This document shows, one piece after another, positions 26,259 through 36,966 of a DNA stretch of 64,000 nucleotides (its first letter is position 1; every line of letters begins with the position of its first letter). The notes beneath the pieces were generated by a model. It did not search any database, had not been told where the DNA came from, and saw nothing but the letters and a program-made list of their open reading frames with translations. Source of the stretch: an uncultured Alcanivorax sp. (GTDB taxonomy: Bacteria > Pseudomonadota > Gammaproteobacteria > Pseudomonadales > Alcanivoracaceae); assembly GCF_947258575.1 (NCBI RefSeq), contig NZ_CAMYIV010000003.1:186001-250000 (forward strand). The letters run 5' to 3'. The translations under genes and the position numbers were made by a program.

Positions 26259-26735
26259 TTAGCGGCCAGAAACGGCCTCGCCAGGGCTGCGTAACCACAA
26301 CAGGCGGGCACCGGCTGCAGCGGCCACCTCCACATCCAGACAGGCCACGGTCCCCACATTGAAACCAATACGCTCGACCGAACCGGTCCAGCTTGCGGTC
26401 AACTGGGCCACCAACGGCATATGACTCACCAGCACGGCGTTATCTGCGGGCGGGTTGGCAAGCAACCAGTCAAAAAGCGCTTGCGGGTTGGCATCCGGCA
26501 CTAGTTGCTCGCAGGTTTGTCGGGGCAAGCCACCATAGACCTGATCGATACAATCTGCGGTCTGCTGGGCGCGCACAAAAGGGCTTGCGATCAGCGCCGA
26601 TACGGCGATTCCGCTGTCCCGCATGCCTTGCCAGTGGGCAAGCAGCGCCGCCCTGCCCGTCTCGGTCAATGGGCGCTGCGCATCGGTAGGAGCCCGGGAA
26701 ACAGCCTGACCGTGGCGGCTGAGATAAAGCTTCAT
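26259..26735 (-). CDS. sixA: Phosphohistidine phosphatase SixA
   Basis: This 158-aa histidine phosphatase has the phosphate-binding motif LSRHGQA at residues 4-10, the second conserved histidine in LVSHMPLVAQL, and the SixA-type length. In E. coli SixA dephosphorylates phosphohistidine on NPr of the nitrogen phosphotransferase system. It overlaps the upstream gpsA by 4 bases, the gpsA-sixA order of pseudomonads. Confidence 0.9.
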   Translation of the reverse strand: MKLYLSRHGQAVSRAPTDAQRPLTETGRAALLAHWQGMRDSGIAVSALIASPFVRAQQTADCIDQVYGGLPRQTCEQLVPDANPQALFDWLLANPPADNAVLVSHMPLVAQLTASWTGSVERIGFNVGTVACLDVEVAAAAGARLLWLRSPGEAVSGR

Positions 26736-27763
26736 GCACTGGCTCCAGCGAGCTGGAATTCCACATCGTGCTTGTATTCCCCGCTCATCAACTGCTGGAT
26801 AACCAGCTCCAGCGGCTGGCCATGGTAAACGATCTGATACAGGGCCGTAGCCAGGGGCATATAGACGTCCAGCTCCGCGGCCTTGTCCGCCACCAGCTTG
26901 ATAGTGTTGATACCTTCAGCCGTTTGCCCCAGGCTTTCCACCGCCTCCTCAAGGCTCTTCCCCTGGCCTAGCTGGAAGCCCACCTGATAGTTGCGCGACA
27001 ACGACGAACTACAGGTGGCGATCAGATCCCCCACCCCGGACAGTCCCAGGAATGTCATCGGGTTGGCACCCAACTCCACCGCAAAACGGCTCATTTCCGC
27101 CAGGGAACGGGTAATCATGAAGCTGCGGCTGTTTTCACCCACTCCGATGGCCGCGGCCATGCCGGAGGCCACCGCGTAAATATTTTTCAGGGCACCGCCC
27201 AGTTCCACGCCGTAGACGTCCGGGTTGTCATAGACGCGGAAGTAATCGCAGCTAAGTGCCGTCTGCACCACCTGGCACAACTCCTCATCGGGGCTGGCTA
27301 CCACGGTGCCGCTAAATTTCTGCTCGACGATTTCCTTGGCCAGATTAGGGCCACTGAGCGCACCGATACGGGCGTGCGGCCACTCCTGCTGCAACACTTC
27401 GCTCATCAGCAGAAAGCCTTCGGAATAAATCCCCTTGGTACAGCTGATCACCATGGTGCCAGCTGGCACCCATTCCCTGGCCTGACGAAGAACGTCCACA
27501 AACGCCTTGCTGGGAATCGCCACAAACACCAGGGATGCCTGATCCAGTGCCTCTTCCAGACTGTCTGTGGCATTCACTCCCGCAGGCAATTCAGCACCGG
27601 GCAGATAGCGGCTGTTTTCCCGATCCAGATTGATCGCCGCAGCTGTTTCCGGGTCACGCACCCAGATATTCACCCGGTGGCCATTGGCGGCCAAAATGCT
27701 GGCCATGGCGGTGCCAAAACTGCCACCGCCCAGAATTGTTGCGTTATGTCTTTCCTGCTCCAT
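26732..27763 (-). CDS. gpsA: Glycerol-3-phosphate dehydrogenase [NAD(P)+]
   Basis: The enzyme reduces dihydroxyacetone phosphate to sn-glycerol 3-phosphate for phospholipid synthesis. The 343-aa protein has ILGGGSFGTAMA as NAD-binding motif, the active-site lysine in GGALKNIYAVASG, and AEGINTIKLV toward the end. The ATG at 27763 fits the N-terminus of the family; an upstream in-frame start adds 12 residues without support. It is coupled to sixA. Confidence 0.96.
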   Translation of the reverse strand: MEQERHNATILGGGSFGTAMASILAANGHRVNIWVRDPETAAAINLDRENSRYLPGAELPAGVNATDSLEEALDQASLVFVAIPSKAFVDVLRQAREWVPAGTMVISCTKGIYSEGFLLMSEVLQQEWPHARIGALSGPNLAKEIVEQKFSGTVVASPDEELCQVVQTALSCDYFRVYDNPDVYGVELGGALKNIYAVASGMAAAIGVGENSRSFMITRSLAEMSRFAVELGANPMTFLGLSGVGDLIATCSSSLSRNYQVGFQLGQGKSLEEAVESLGQTAEGINTIKLVADKAAELDVYMPLATALYQIVYHGQPLELVIQQLMSGEYKHDVEFQLAGASA

Positions 27764-27832
27764 ACGGAACGCCTTGTATAGCAGCTTTTGAGGCATCATA
27801 AGCGCCCCCCGTCAGGGATACAACGCGGCAGA

Positions 27833-27982
27833 GCAGTTAACAGTGAACCGTGAATCGTTAACCGCTGCACGGAGAATTATTGTCATATCAGAACCGCAAG
27901 AGGCCGCGCCCATATCCTGGGCGCGGCCTCTTGCGGTTGGAAATAAGCTACCCTGATCGGGTCGCTGTTAACTGTTCACTGC
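27833..27982. repeat. Heptad-repeat element (AGTTAAC type), copy 1, overlapping the htpG stop
   Basis: The left arm reads AGTTAAC AGTGAAC CGTGAAT CGTTAAC. The centre is an 18-bp perfect hairpin (CCGCAAGAGGCCGCGCCC and its inverse, about 27894-27937), and the right arm is the shorter inverse of the left end. It is homologous to 62194-62358 (same TIR, same GAGGCCGCGCCC hairpin core). The htpG stop codon and its last four or five codons lie inside the right arm. The hairpin may serve as the htpG terminator, although no T run follows. Confidence 0.88.
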
Positions 27983-29821
27983 CTTCACCAGCATTTCCTG
28001 CAGGCGTCGCGCGGTGGCCGCCGGATCTTTAGGCAACTGCCCTTCTGCCAACATAGCCTGATCGAGCAGCAGCGCGGCCAGGTCGTCGAACCGATCGCCC
28101 TCTTCCATCCCGGCCAACGCCTGCAACAAACCGTGGCTCAGATTCACTTCCAGCACCGGCTTATTCTCCGGCGCCGGTTGCCCTGCCGCTTCCAGCATGC
28201 GGCGCATCTGTGGTCCCAACTGATCTTCGGCCAACACCAGACACGCCGGGGAATCCACCAGACGGGAGGTCGCCCGCACAGTTTCTACCCGTTCTGCCAG
28301 TATGCTGCCAAGACGGCCAATCAGCGGATTATCGTTATCAGCCTTGTCTGTCTCTTCACCCAGGTCCAGCTCGCCACGAGCCGCATTGACCAGCTTCACA
28401 TCCTTGTAGCTATCCAGGTAGCTGACCATCCACTCGTCCACCGGATCGCTGAGCAACAGCACCTCGATGCCCTTCTTGCGGAAGACTTCCAGATGGGGGC
28501 TGTTCTCTGCCGCTGACGGACTGTCAGCCAACAGATAATAAATCTTGTCCTGGTCAGCCGGCTTGTTCTCCAGGTACTGATCCAGCGACGTGGCCACCTT
28601 CCCCGGCTGATTGCTACTGGCAAAGCGCAACAGGGCGGCAACCGCTTCCTGATTGTCCCGGTCTTCGCCGATACCTTCCTTGATCACCTGACCAAACTGG
28701 GACCAGAAGGTGGCGTATTTTTCCTCATCATTGCCCAATTTCTTGAGCATCTGCAGCACCCGTTTGGTCAGCGCTGCACGGATTTTCTGTACCGGGCCAT
28801 AGTCCTGCAACAGCTCGCGGCTTACGTTCAGAGGCAAGTTCGGGGCATCAATCACACCCTTGATAAAACGCAGGTACTGGGGCAGAAACTGCTGCGCATC
28901 GTCCATGATAAAGACACGCTGCACATAGAGCTTAAGACCACGATTGGCTTCACGGTGATACAGATCAAAAGGTGCCCGGGCCGGTATGTAAAGCAGGCTG
29001 GTATATTCCAGCTTGCCCTCAACCTTGTTGTGACTCCAACTCAGCGCATCCTGAAAATCGTGGCTGATATGCTTGTAGAAATTCTGATATTCCTCGTCAC
29101 TGATCTCCTGACGGGGCCGCTGCCAGAGGGCCGTGGCGGAATTGAGGGTTTCTGTTTTTTCCTCCTCGTCGCCGTCTGCCGGGGTGACAAGCGTGATCGG
29201 AAAGGCGACGTGATCCGAATACTGGTTCACCACCTGACGCACCTTGAAGTCATCCAGAAACTCCCCGGCATCCTTGCGCAGATGCAGAATCACCGCCGTG
29301 CCCTGCTCTGTCCGGTCAATGGTCTCCACGGTAAACTCACCCTGGCCATCGCTTTCCCAGCGTACACCGGCGGAGACATCGGTACCGGCCTTGCGGCTTT
29401 CCACAGTTACCCTATCCGCGACAATGAATGCGGAATAGAAACCCACACCAAACTGACCGATCAGCTGGGCGTCCTTTTTCTGATCACCACTGAGCGAAGC
29501 GAGGAATTTTTCGGTGCCGGAACGGGCGATGGTGCCCAGGTTCTCGATCACCTCTTCCTCGTTCATGCCAATGCCGTTATCGGCGATGGTGAGGGTGCCC
29601 GCTTCCTTGTCTATCCGCAGGCTGATGGCCGGGTCGTTCCCTGACTCCAGTAACGACGGCTCATCCAGTGCCTTGAAACGCAGCTTGTCGCAGGCATCGG
29701 ACGCGTTGGAGATTAATTCACGAAGAAAGATTTCCCGGTTGCTATACAGGGAATGAATCATCAGGTGCAGCAGGCGGGATACTTCCGCCTGAAAACCATG
29801 GGTTTGTTTTTCTGCAGACAC
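27968..29821 (-). CDS. htpG: Molecular chaperone HtpG (Hsp90)
   Basis: This 617-aa ATP-dependent chaperone has the GHKL ATPase motifs: LISNASDACDKLRF, ADNGIGM and GQFGVGFYSAF. The middle domain with VFIMDDAQQFLPQYLRF and the C-terminal dimerisation domain follow. The start is GTG at 29821 with AGAGGAG six bases before it. The last codons (KAVNS and stop) are encoded by the arm of a heptad repeat element, which may have replaced the native C-terminus. Length is only slightly below the usual 624-640 aa. Confidence 0.96.
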   Translation of the reverse strand: MSAEKQTHGFQAEVSRLLHLMIHSLYSNREIFLRELISNASDACDKLRFKALDEPSLLESGNDPAISLRIDKEAGTLTIADNGIGMNEEEVIENLGTIARSGTEKFLASLSGDQKKDAQLIGQFGVGFYSAFIVADRVTVESRKAGTDVSAGVRWESDGQGEFTVETIDRTEQGTAVILHLRKDAGEFLDDFKVRQVVNQYSDHVAFPITLVTPADGDEEEKTETLNSATALWQRPRQEISDEEYQNFYKHISHDFQDALSWSHNKVEGKLEYTSLLYIPARAPFDLYHREANRGLKLYVQRVFIMDDAQQFLPQYLRFIKGVIDAPNLPLNVSRELLQDYGPVQKIRAALTKRVLQMLKKLGNDEEKYATFWSQFGQVIKEGIGEDRDNQEAVAALLRFASSNQPGKVATSLDQYLENKPADQDKIYYLLADSPSAAENSPHLEVFRKKGIEVLLLSDPVDEWMVSYLDSYKDVKLVNAARGELDLGEETDKADNDNPLIGRLGSILAERVETVRATSRLVDSPACLVLAEDQLGPQMRRMLEAAGQPAPENKPVLEVNLSHGLLQALAGMEEGDRFDDLAALLLDQAMLAEGQLPKDPAATARRLQEMLVKAVNS

Positions 29822-29893
29822 GGCTGACTCCTCTGGGTTTAATCACCCGGGAGTAATAGGGGCAGCCGTGTTTTTTTCAAGGGGGAACAGGGA

Positions 29894-30796
29894 TCAGCGC
29901 TTGATCTGATGAGCCAGGGCCGATCTCAGATCCGGAAAGCGGAACACGAAACCCTGTTGTTCCAGGCGCCGTGGGTAGACCCGCTGCCCGCCCAACAGGA
30001 TCTCTGACTGCTCGCCCAGGCCGGCTCGCAGGGCCACTGAGGGCACTCGCAGAAAAGCCGGACGCTTGACCGCACTTGCCAGGGATCGATGGAACTCACG
30101 CTGGGTAACAGGTGCCGGTGCCGTGGCATTGAACACTCCATCAATCCCCGGGGTTTCCACAGCCCGGACCAGAATCGCCACCATGTCGTCGATGTGGATC
30201 CAGCTCAACCACTGACTACCATCGCCGAGCATGGCACCAAACCCGAGCCGGTAAACCGGTAGCAGCTTGCCAAGCATGCCGCCATCACGGCCCAACACAA
30301 TACCGGTGCGCACCAGACACAACCGCACTCCCTGCCGGGACACTGGCCGTGCCGATTGCTCCCAGGCATCGCAGAGCAAGTAACCGAAATCACGCTTGCG
30401 GGCAGAGCTGTCTTCCGTCAGCTCCGCATTACCGGCATCCCCGTAGAAGCCCACCGCAGAGCCGGACACCATCACCGCCGGCTTGCGTTGCAATCTGGAG
30501 ACCAGTGCCACCAGACCCTGGGTAACACCTATACGGGAATCAAACAGCACCTTTTTGCGACGCTCCGTCCAGCGCCCGGCAAACAGGCTTTCGCCGGCCA
30601 GGTTGATAATGCCGTCGATAGGATCATCATCGGCAATATCATCCAGGGACGACACGATACGGGTTTCCTCCGGCAACAGCTTGGCGACCCGTCTCGGACG
30701 ACGACTGAGCACAACAAGATCGTGCCCATGGGCCGCCAGTCTCCGGCATAGGTGCTGGCCAATAAATCCACTGCCTCCGGTAATCAGTATCTTCAA
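29894..30796 (-). CDS. TIGR01777-family NAD-dependent epimerase (YfcH-like)
   Basis: The 300-aa extended SDR starts with ILITGGSGFIGQHLC and contains INLAGESLFAGRWTERRKKVLFDSRI and the SGSAVGFYGD segment diagnostic of the YfcH/SulA-like TIGR01777 group. The biochemical role of this group is unsettled. The start at 30796 overlaps the upstream membrane-protein gene (ATGA), so they are co-translated. Confidence 0.9.
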   Translation of the reverse strand: MKILITGGSGFIGQHLCRRLAAHGHDLVVLSRRPRRVAKLLPEETRIVSSLDDIADDDPIDGIINLAGESLFAGRWTERRKKVLFDSRIGVTQGLVALVSRLQRKPAVMVSGSAVGFYGDAGNAELTEDSSARKRDFGYLLCDAWEQSARPVSRQGVRLCLVRTGIVLGRDGGMLGKLLPVYRLGFGAMLGDGSQWLSWIHIDDMVAILVRAVETPGIDGVFNATAPAPVTQREFHRSLASAVKRPAFLRVPSVALRAGLGEQSEILLGGQRVYPRRLEQQGFVFRFPDLRSALAHQIKR

Positions 30797-32418
30797 CGTG
30801 CTGCCTCAACCTTTTGAATGCTGTTCATGTCATAGAAGTATTCGATGTTGCCTGCTCCCATCGCCACACTCAAGGTCAAATGATCCTCGGTGACCGCCTG
30901 CAAAATTCCTGTACGGGTGGCGACGCCACTGGCGGTGATAGTGACGGATTTACCCACCAGGGCACGGAGCTCCTTCAGTTTCGCAGAAATTTCCTCAACA
31001 GGCTCCTCTGCCTTACTGACCTGCTGCGACGGTTGTTCAACCCGAGGGTCATTGTCGTAGACAACCTCCGCCTCCCCGTTGCCGTCGCCTTCTGATACCA
31101 GATCAACCCGTTGCCCATTGGACAACGTCAGTGATTTGAGCTCCTCTGCGGACACACTGCGCTCCACATTACCGCTACCCACATTCATGACCAGCCATAA
31201 GCGGTCTCCGCTGACACGGCGCAGCACCCCTTCCAGCTCACGGCCACTGCGAGTTTCCAGCAGTACCTTTCTGTCCATATAGGCAACAAGCTCCGGAAAG
31301 GTCTTCTCCACGGGCGGCACGGCCTGTACCTGTTCTGAGGGCGACGTTTCGAAAACGGGGGATCTCAGGGTTGCGCTGCCCTCCCGCGGCGGAGTAATCA
31401 CCCGTGTTTCCATTGAGCCCGGGACCACGGCCCAACCCACTTCGCTCTTCTCCAGGCGCACATGCCGTTGTTCCACCGCACCGCTGGTCAAGACTACCTG
31501 GGACATTACCTGCCCAGTGGCCTCGGCGCGACGCAGCTGCACATGCTCCGCCTGCACGGATTCCAGCATCCCTTCCGGGAACTGGGTCGCCAGATACTCC
31601 TCTGCCACATAGGCGAGGGTGTCATCGTGGTCAAAATGCAAATCCACATTGCCATTACGATAGCGAAGATGATTGGAATACGCCGTGAAGTCACCGACCA
31701 GATAGCTTTTAAAGCTGTCCGGCATGACCAGCACCATGGAACCAGAAAGCTGATCAGTATCCAGCGGTGCCAACGCCAGCTCCAGACGGTAGCCACCGGA
31801 GAAAATGCGGGTTTCCGGATAGTCCTGCCCCTCCGGTTTCCAGGACAAATGCACCACCGGGGCCCCTTCATCGGATGGGTTCACCAGCATTGAACGGCGC
31901 TCGGTGATTGCTTCAGGGTCCCAACCCAGAAGAACGCGTACTTCCAGTTCCGGCAGGAAGCCTTTTCCCTGGCTGGCTGTCAGGACTCCGTCTATCAGCG
32001 CCACCCGGTCATAACGGAATTTTTTTCCATGCAAACGGCCAGACAGGGCTTTTCCCTGACCTTCTACAACCAGCAGCGCGGCCTCCTCAGAAGTCACAAA
32101 TGCAGTACTGGTGGCCATATTATCGCCCCGCAAAACCTGGCCCGCCTGCCCCGCCAGGTTTTGTCGGGGAGCCTGTTCCAGCGGGCTCTGCCCGGTTGCC
32201 AGAAACAGCGCTACCCCTACCGCCGCCGTCAGCAAAGACGCTACTCGCCCCAGCGCCCACCAGCGATATTCTTCCCAGTGCTGCTGCACCTGACCCAGGC
32301 TTGCCAGGGGTAACAGGAAAAACAAGGCACTGTGTCCCCGGCTACCCGCCTCGTGCATCAGGCCAAGGGTGCTGATGATGAAGCCACTTACCCCAATAAT
32401 GATCAGCAGTTCTGCCAT
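30793..32418 (-). CDS. Large membrane-anchored protein with two C-terminal Sm-like repeats, unknown function
   Basis: The 541-aa protein has two or three hydrophobic segments near the N-terminus (about 2-20, 31-45 and 58-75) and a long hydrophilic region that is probably periplasmic or cytoplasmic. The C-terminus contains two similar blocks of about 55 residues. One begins DRKVLLETRSGRELEGVLRR and the other GKSVTITASGVATRTGILQA; each is followed by DxLwL/TLS and NVGSGN/AMGAGN. These beta-rich repeats resemble small Sm/KOW-like barrels. A Pro/Glu-rich linker separates them. The gene overlaps the epimerase gene by 4 bases. I know no family name. Confidence 0.75.
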   Translation of the reverse strand: MAELLIIIGVSGFIISTLGLMHEAGSRGHSALFFLLPLASLGQVQQHWEEYRWWALGRVASLLTAAVGVALFLATGQSPLEQAPRQNLAGQAGQVLRGDNMATSTAFVTSEEAALLVVEGQGKALSGRLHGKKFRYDRVALIDGVLTASQGKGFLPELEVRVLLGWDPEAITERRSMLVNPSDEGAPVVHLSWKPEGQDYPETRIFSGGYRLELALAPLDTDQLSGSMVLVMPDSFKSYLVGDFTAYSNHLRYRNGNVDLHFDHDDTLAYVAEEYLATQFPEGMLESVQAEHVQLRRAEATGQVMSQVVLTSGAVEQRHVRLEKSEVGWAVVPGSMETRVITPPREGSATLRSPVFETSPSEQVQAVPPVEKTFPELVAYMDRKVLLETRSGRELEGVLRRVSGDRLWLVMNVGSGNVERSVSAEELKSLTLSNGQRVDLVSEGDGNGEAEVVYDNDPRVEQPSQQVSKAEEPVEEISAKLKELRALVGKSVTITASGVATRTGILQAVTEDHLTLSVAMGAGNIEYFYDMNSIQKVEAAR

Positions 32419-32917
32419 CTTCTTATTCTCTCAACAGATGATTCTCTCAACGGAGCGTTGAATACGCTTCCGTGAAGCGTTGTTGGCGCTTTTGCCCTGC
32501 TAGCCAGCAATACGCATATGGCCTCTGCAGATTCTCGGCCAAGGTAACCGGGTGGCTGCACAAGCCGCCCTGCGGGACACGCCGGAACAGGCTCTGCAGG
32601 CTCCAGACGGAAAGGTCATCCCGATGCCTCCACTTTACAAAGCCGGGGCCGGGCATTCCAGCACTTAAGTGACTGATTTTTCTATCCAGTGGCCAGGCAT
32701 GATCTCCATCACACTCCGCCCTGCGGCAGCCGGCCAGATCCGCTTGCTGCGCCGTCAGGTGCTCCAGCCACCACCACTTATCATCGGAAATAAAAAAAAA
32801 CTTGTAAGCGGGAAAATCTGGAGATATACAGGCGCTGAGGACGTTAGGAAACCGGTGCCCCGGACCTGACTAGCCGATTAACAGGTTGTTTGAGGAGGTC
32901 AGACACAGGAGGCCACC
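32419..32917. other. 500-base gap without supportable gene
   Basis: The stretch has short open frames on both strands (the longest about 69 codons, minus strand, 32447-32656) with no recognisable family and poor ribosome-binding sites. An A-rich tract lies at about 32789-32801. The last 45 bases hold the leader of the PA3496-like gene, with GGAGG before its start. A transcript on either strand is possible but not shown. Confidence 0.5.
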
Positions 32918-33154
32918 ATGAGTAACCATCGTAATGAGCAAGACCTTGATTCGGAAGATCTGCTGATGAACGAAGATTTCGATATCCTGGATGACGACGT
33001 GGACGATGAAGAACAAGAGGAACGCAGCGCGCGCTCCCGTGCGTTCAACATGGACATGCGTCATCGCATCGAAGATCGTCTGGAGGCCCGTCGCCTGAAA
33101 AAGGAACTCAACGAGTACGAGTTCTTCGATCTGGACGACGATATTCTCCACTGA
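32918..33154 (+). CDS. PA3496-family acidic small protein
   Basis: The 78-aa protein is very rich in Asp and Glu in its first half (for example DFDILDDDVDDEEQEE). It carries the family's C-terminal helix MRHRIEDRLEARRLKKELNEYEFFDLD, typical of the PA3496 family described as putative envelope-integrity proteins. GGAGG precedes the ATG. It stands alone, upstream of an inverted repeat and a bidirectional terminator. Confidence 0.85.
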   Translation: MSNHRNEQDLDSEDLLMNEDFDILDDDVDDEEQEERSARSRAFNMDMRHRIEDRLEARRLKKELNEYEFFDLDDDILH

Positions 33155-33165
33155 AGGGCGCTGCT

Positions 33166-33256
33166 CACACTATTTCTATGGCCCCTGTGGAGGGTTCAAA
33201 CCGGGAGGAAAAGGCTGACCCCTTTTCCCACTGCCAGAGACTATAGAAATAGTGTG
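33166..33256. repeat. 91-base inverted repeat, perfect 14-bp arms with inner hairpin
   Basis: The arms CACACTATTTCTAT and ATAGAAATAGTGTG are perfect complements at each end. Inside, GGAAAAGG and CCTTTTCC form a second stem around a CTGACC loop. No transposase is near and no other copy is seen in the window. It could be a small mobile repeat or a structured 3' end of the PA3496-like transcript. Confidence 0.75.
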
Positions 33257-33268
33257 GGCAAACCCCAC

Positions 33269-33299
33269 AAAAAAGGCCGGCGAAATGCCGGCCTTTTTT
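33269..33299. terminator. Bidirectional intrinsic terminator between the PA3496-like gene and sucD
   Basis: AAAAAAGGCCGGC and GCCGGCCTTTTTT surround a 5-base loop, giving T runs on both strands. It can serve the PA3496-like gene and the sucCD end alike. Confidence 0.92.
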
Positions 33300-33320
33300 G
33301 TGTATCAGCGAAGGATTGTA

Positions 33321-34196
33321 TTACCAGCCAGTCGCTTCTTTCACGGCCTTACCAATTTCCGCAGGGTTACGTACGGTTTTCACACCGGCCGCTTCCAGGG
33401 CGGCAAACTTCTCGTCCGCCGTGCCTTTGCCGCCGGCAATGATAGCGCCGGCATGGCCCATACGCTTGCCCGGAGGCGCGGTCACACCGGCGATATAGCT
33501 CACTACCGGCTTGGTCACGTGCTCCTTGATATAGGCAGCCGCTTCGTCTTCCGCGGTGCCACCGATCTCGCCGACCATGACAATGGCTTCGGTCTGCGGA
33601 TCGTTCTGGAACAGTTCCAGAGCATCAATAAAGGTGGTGCCGGGGATCGGATCGCCGCCAATACCGATACAGGTAGACTGGCCAAAACCCAGTTTGGTGG
33701 TCTGATTGACCGCCTCATAGGTCAGGGTGCCTGAACGCGATACGATGCCCACTTTGCCCGGCTGGTGGATATGCCCCGGCATGATGCCGATCTTGCACTC
33801 ACCCGGGGTAATCACGCCAGGACAGTTGGGGCCGATCAGACGCACACCGCCCTTGCGGGTGATGTATTCCTTCACGTACAACATATCCAGCGCCGGGACA
33901 CCCTCGGTGATGCAGACGATCAGTTCGATGCCAGCATCGGCAGCTTCGAGAATGGAGTCCTTGCAGAACGGTGCCGGCACATAGATCACACTGGCAGTGG
34001 CGCCGGTTTCGGCAACCGCCTCGGCCACGGTGTTGAACACCGGCAGGCCCAAATGCGTCTGGCCGCCCTTACCCGGGGTCACACCACCCACCATCTTGGT
34101 GCCGTATTCGATAGCCTGCTCGGAGTGGAAGGTGCCCTGGCTGCCGGTGAAACCCTGGCAGATCACTTTGGTGTTCTTGTCGATCAGTACGCTCAT
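33321..34196 (-). CDS. sucD: Succinyl-CoA synthetase alpha subunit
   Basis: The 291-aa subunit carries the CoA-binding domain ([19 protein letters not shown]) and the phosphohistidine site in [17 protein letters not shown]. With SucC it makes ATP or GTP from succinyl-CoA in the TCA cycle. It overlaps sucC by 4 bases and is the last gene of the suc block, followed by a terminator. Confidence 0.97.
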   Translation of the reverse strand: MSVLIDKNTKVICQGFTGSQGTFHSEQAIEYGTKMVGGVTPGKGGQTHLGLPVFNTVAEAVAETGATASVIYVPAPFCKDSILEAADAGIELIVCITEGVPALDMLYVKEYITRKGGVRLIGPNCPGVITPGECKIGIMPGHIHQPGKVGIVSRSGTLTYEAVNQTTKLGFGQSTCIGIGGDPIPGTTFIDALELFQNDPQTEAIVMVGEIGGTAEDEAAAYIKEHVTKPVVSYIAGVTAPPGKRMGHAGAIIAGGKGTADEKFAALEAAGVKTVRNPAEIGKAVKEATGW

Positions 34197-35362
34197 GCGG
34201 CACCTCCCACTGCTTTTACTACCTGCTCGGCAGCATCATCAAAACTTTGCGCGGCGATAATGTTCATGCCGCTTTCCGCCAGCTTCTGGGAGCCCAGCTC
34301 CGCGTTGTTACCTTCCAGACGAACGACCACCGGCACGGTGACACCCACCTCTTCCACGGCACCAATGATGCCCTCGGCAATCAGGTCGCAACGAACAATA
34401 CCGCCGAAGATGTTCACCAGCACGCCTTTCACCTGATCATCGGAGAGAATGATCTTGAAGGCTTCGGTAACTCGCTCCTTGGTGGCACCGCCGCCCACGT
34501 CCAGGAAGTTGGCCGGCGCACCGCCTTTCAGCTTCACCAGGTCCATGGTGCCCATGGCCAGGCCAGCACCATTGACCATGCAACCGATGTTGCCGTCCAG
34601 TGCCACGTAGTTCAGATCCCACTCGGCCGCACGACGCTCACGCTCGTCTTCCTGACTGGGATCTTCCAGGGCCTTGATATCCGGGTGGCGGTACAGCGCA
34701 GAGCCATCCACGTTGATCTTGGCGTCCAGGCAATGCAGATCGCCCTGGTCCGTGATCACCAGCGGATTGACTTCGATCAGCGCCAGATCCTTGTCCTCAA
34801 ACAATTTCGCCAGGCCAACAAAGATCTTTGCGAACTGCCCAACCTGTTTCCCTTCCAGGCCAAGCTTGAAAGCAATGTCACGGGCCTGATAGGGCTGCGC
34901 ACCGACCAGCGGATCGATTTCCGCACGCAGGATTTTTTCCGGGGTTTCTTCGGCAACGGTTTCAATGTCCACGCCACCTTCAGTGGAGGCCATGAACACA
35001 ACGCGCCGGGAGGCACGGTCAAACACCGCACTCAGGTACAGTTCCTTGGCGATGTCGGTGCAGGTTTCCACCAGGATCTTGGACACCGGCTGACCATGCT
35101 CATCGGTCTGGAATGTGACCAGGTTTTTACCCAGCCACTTTTTGGCAAACTCCGCCGCTTCTTCCGGGCTGTTCACCAGTTTCACGCCACCGGCCTTACC
35201 CCGGCCACCGGCGTGTACCTGGGCTTTTACCACCCACTTTTCACCACCAATTTCTTTGGTTTTGGCTGCGACCTCTTCCGGAGTATCGCAGGCGAAACCG
35301 GTAGAAACTGGCAGACCATAATCAGCAAAAAGCTGCTTTGACTGATATTCATGGAGATTCAT
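34193..35362 (-). CDS. sucC: Succinyl-CoA synthetase beta subunit
   Basis: The 389-aa subunit has the ATP-grasp domain ([16 protein letters not shown]) and the C-terminal ligase part with [13 protein letters not shown] and [12 protein letters not shown]. It pairs with SucD directly downstream (4-base overlap). Upstream is lpd, 71 bases away; no terminator is seen, so co-transcription with the 2-oxoglutarate dehydrogenase genes is likely. Confidence 0.97.
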   Translation of the reverse strand: MNLHEYQSKQLFADYGLPVSTGFACDTPEEVAAKTKEIGGEKWVVKAQVHAGGRGKAGGVKLVNSPEEAAEFAKKWLGKNLVTFQTDEHGQPVSKILVETCTDIAKELYLSAVFDRASRRVVFMASTEGGVDIETVAEETPEKILRAEIDPLVGAQPYQARDIAFKLGLEGKQVGQFAKIFVGLAKLFEDKDLALIEVNPLVITDQGDLHCLDAKINVDGSALYRHPDIKALEDPSQEDERERRAAEWDLNYVALDGNIGCMVNGAGLAMGTMDLVKLKGGAPANFLDVGGGATKERVTEAFKIILSDDQVKGVLVNIFGGIVRCDLIAEGIIGAVEEVGVTVPVVVRLEGNNAELGSQKLAESGMNIIAAQSFDDAAEQVVKAVGGAA

Positions 35363-35433
35363 GCCAATACTTCCATATCAATGAATGAGTGGCGCCCGTC
35401 TGGACGCCGTCACTTCGCGACCGTTCTGCGGCG

Positions 35434-36876
<1,443 letters not shown>

Positions 36877-36891
36877 CTATTCCTTCAATCG

Positions 36892-36958
36892 CTGGCACGC
36901 TTCACGCAACACGCTGGCACGCCCTTAGCGTGGTTGCGTGCCAACGTGATGCGTGCAG
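36892..36958. repeat. Short heptad-periodic inverted repeat between sucB and lpdG
   Basis: The left half contains CACGC at 7-8-base spacing (CACGCTT CACGCAA CACGCTGG CACGCCC). The right half is its inverse (GCGTGGT TGCGTGC and so on), so a hairpin forms across 67 bases inside the operon. It resembles the other heptad elements of the window in period but is shorter. It may modulate the sucB/lpdG transcript ratio. Confidence 0.7.
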
Positions 36959-36966
36959 GCATACAT

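Noticed and set aside
32447-32656. 69-codon minus-strand frame in the gap after the unknown membrane-protein gene
   Set aside because: There is no ribosome-binding site or family match, and Cys/Trp/Arg-rich content is typical of random frames. It is noted only as a gap question.
33190-33215. GGTTCAAACC stretch resembling a tRNA T arm inside the 91-base inverted repeat
   Set aside because: No acceptor, D or anticodon arms can be drawn around it, so it is not a tRNA.
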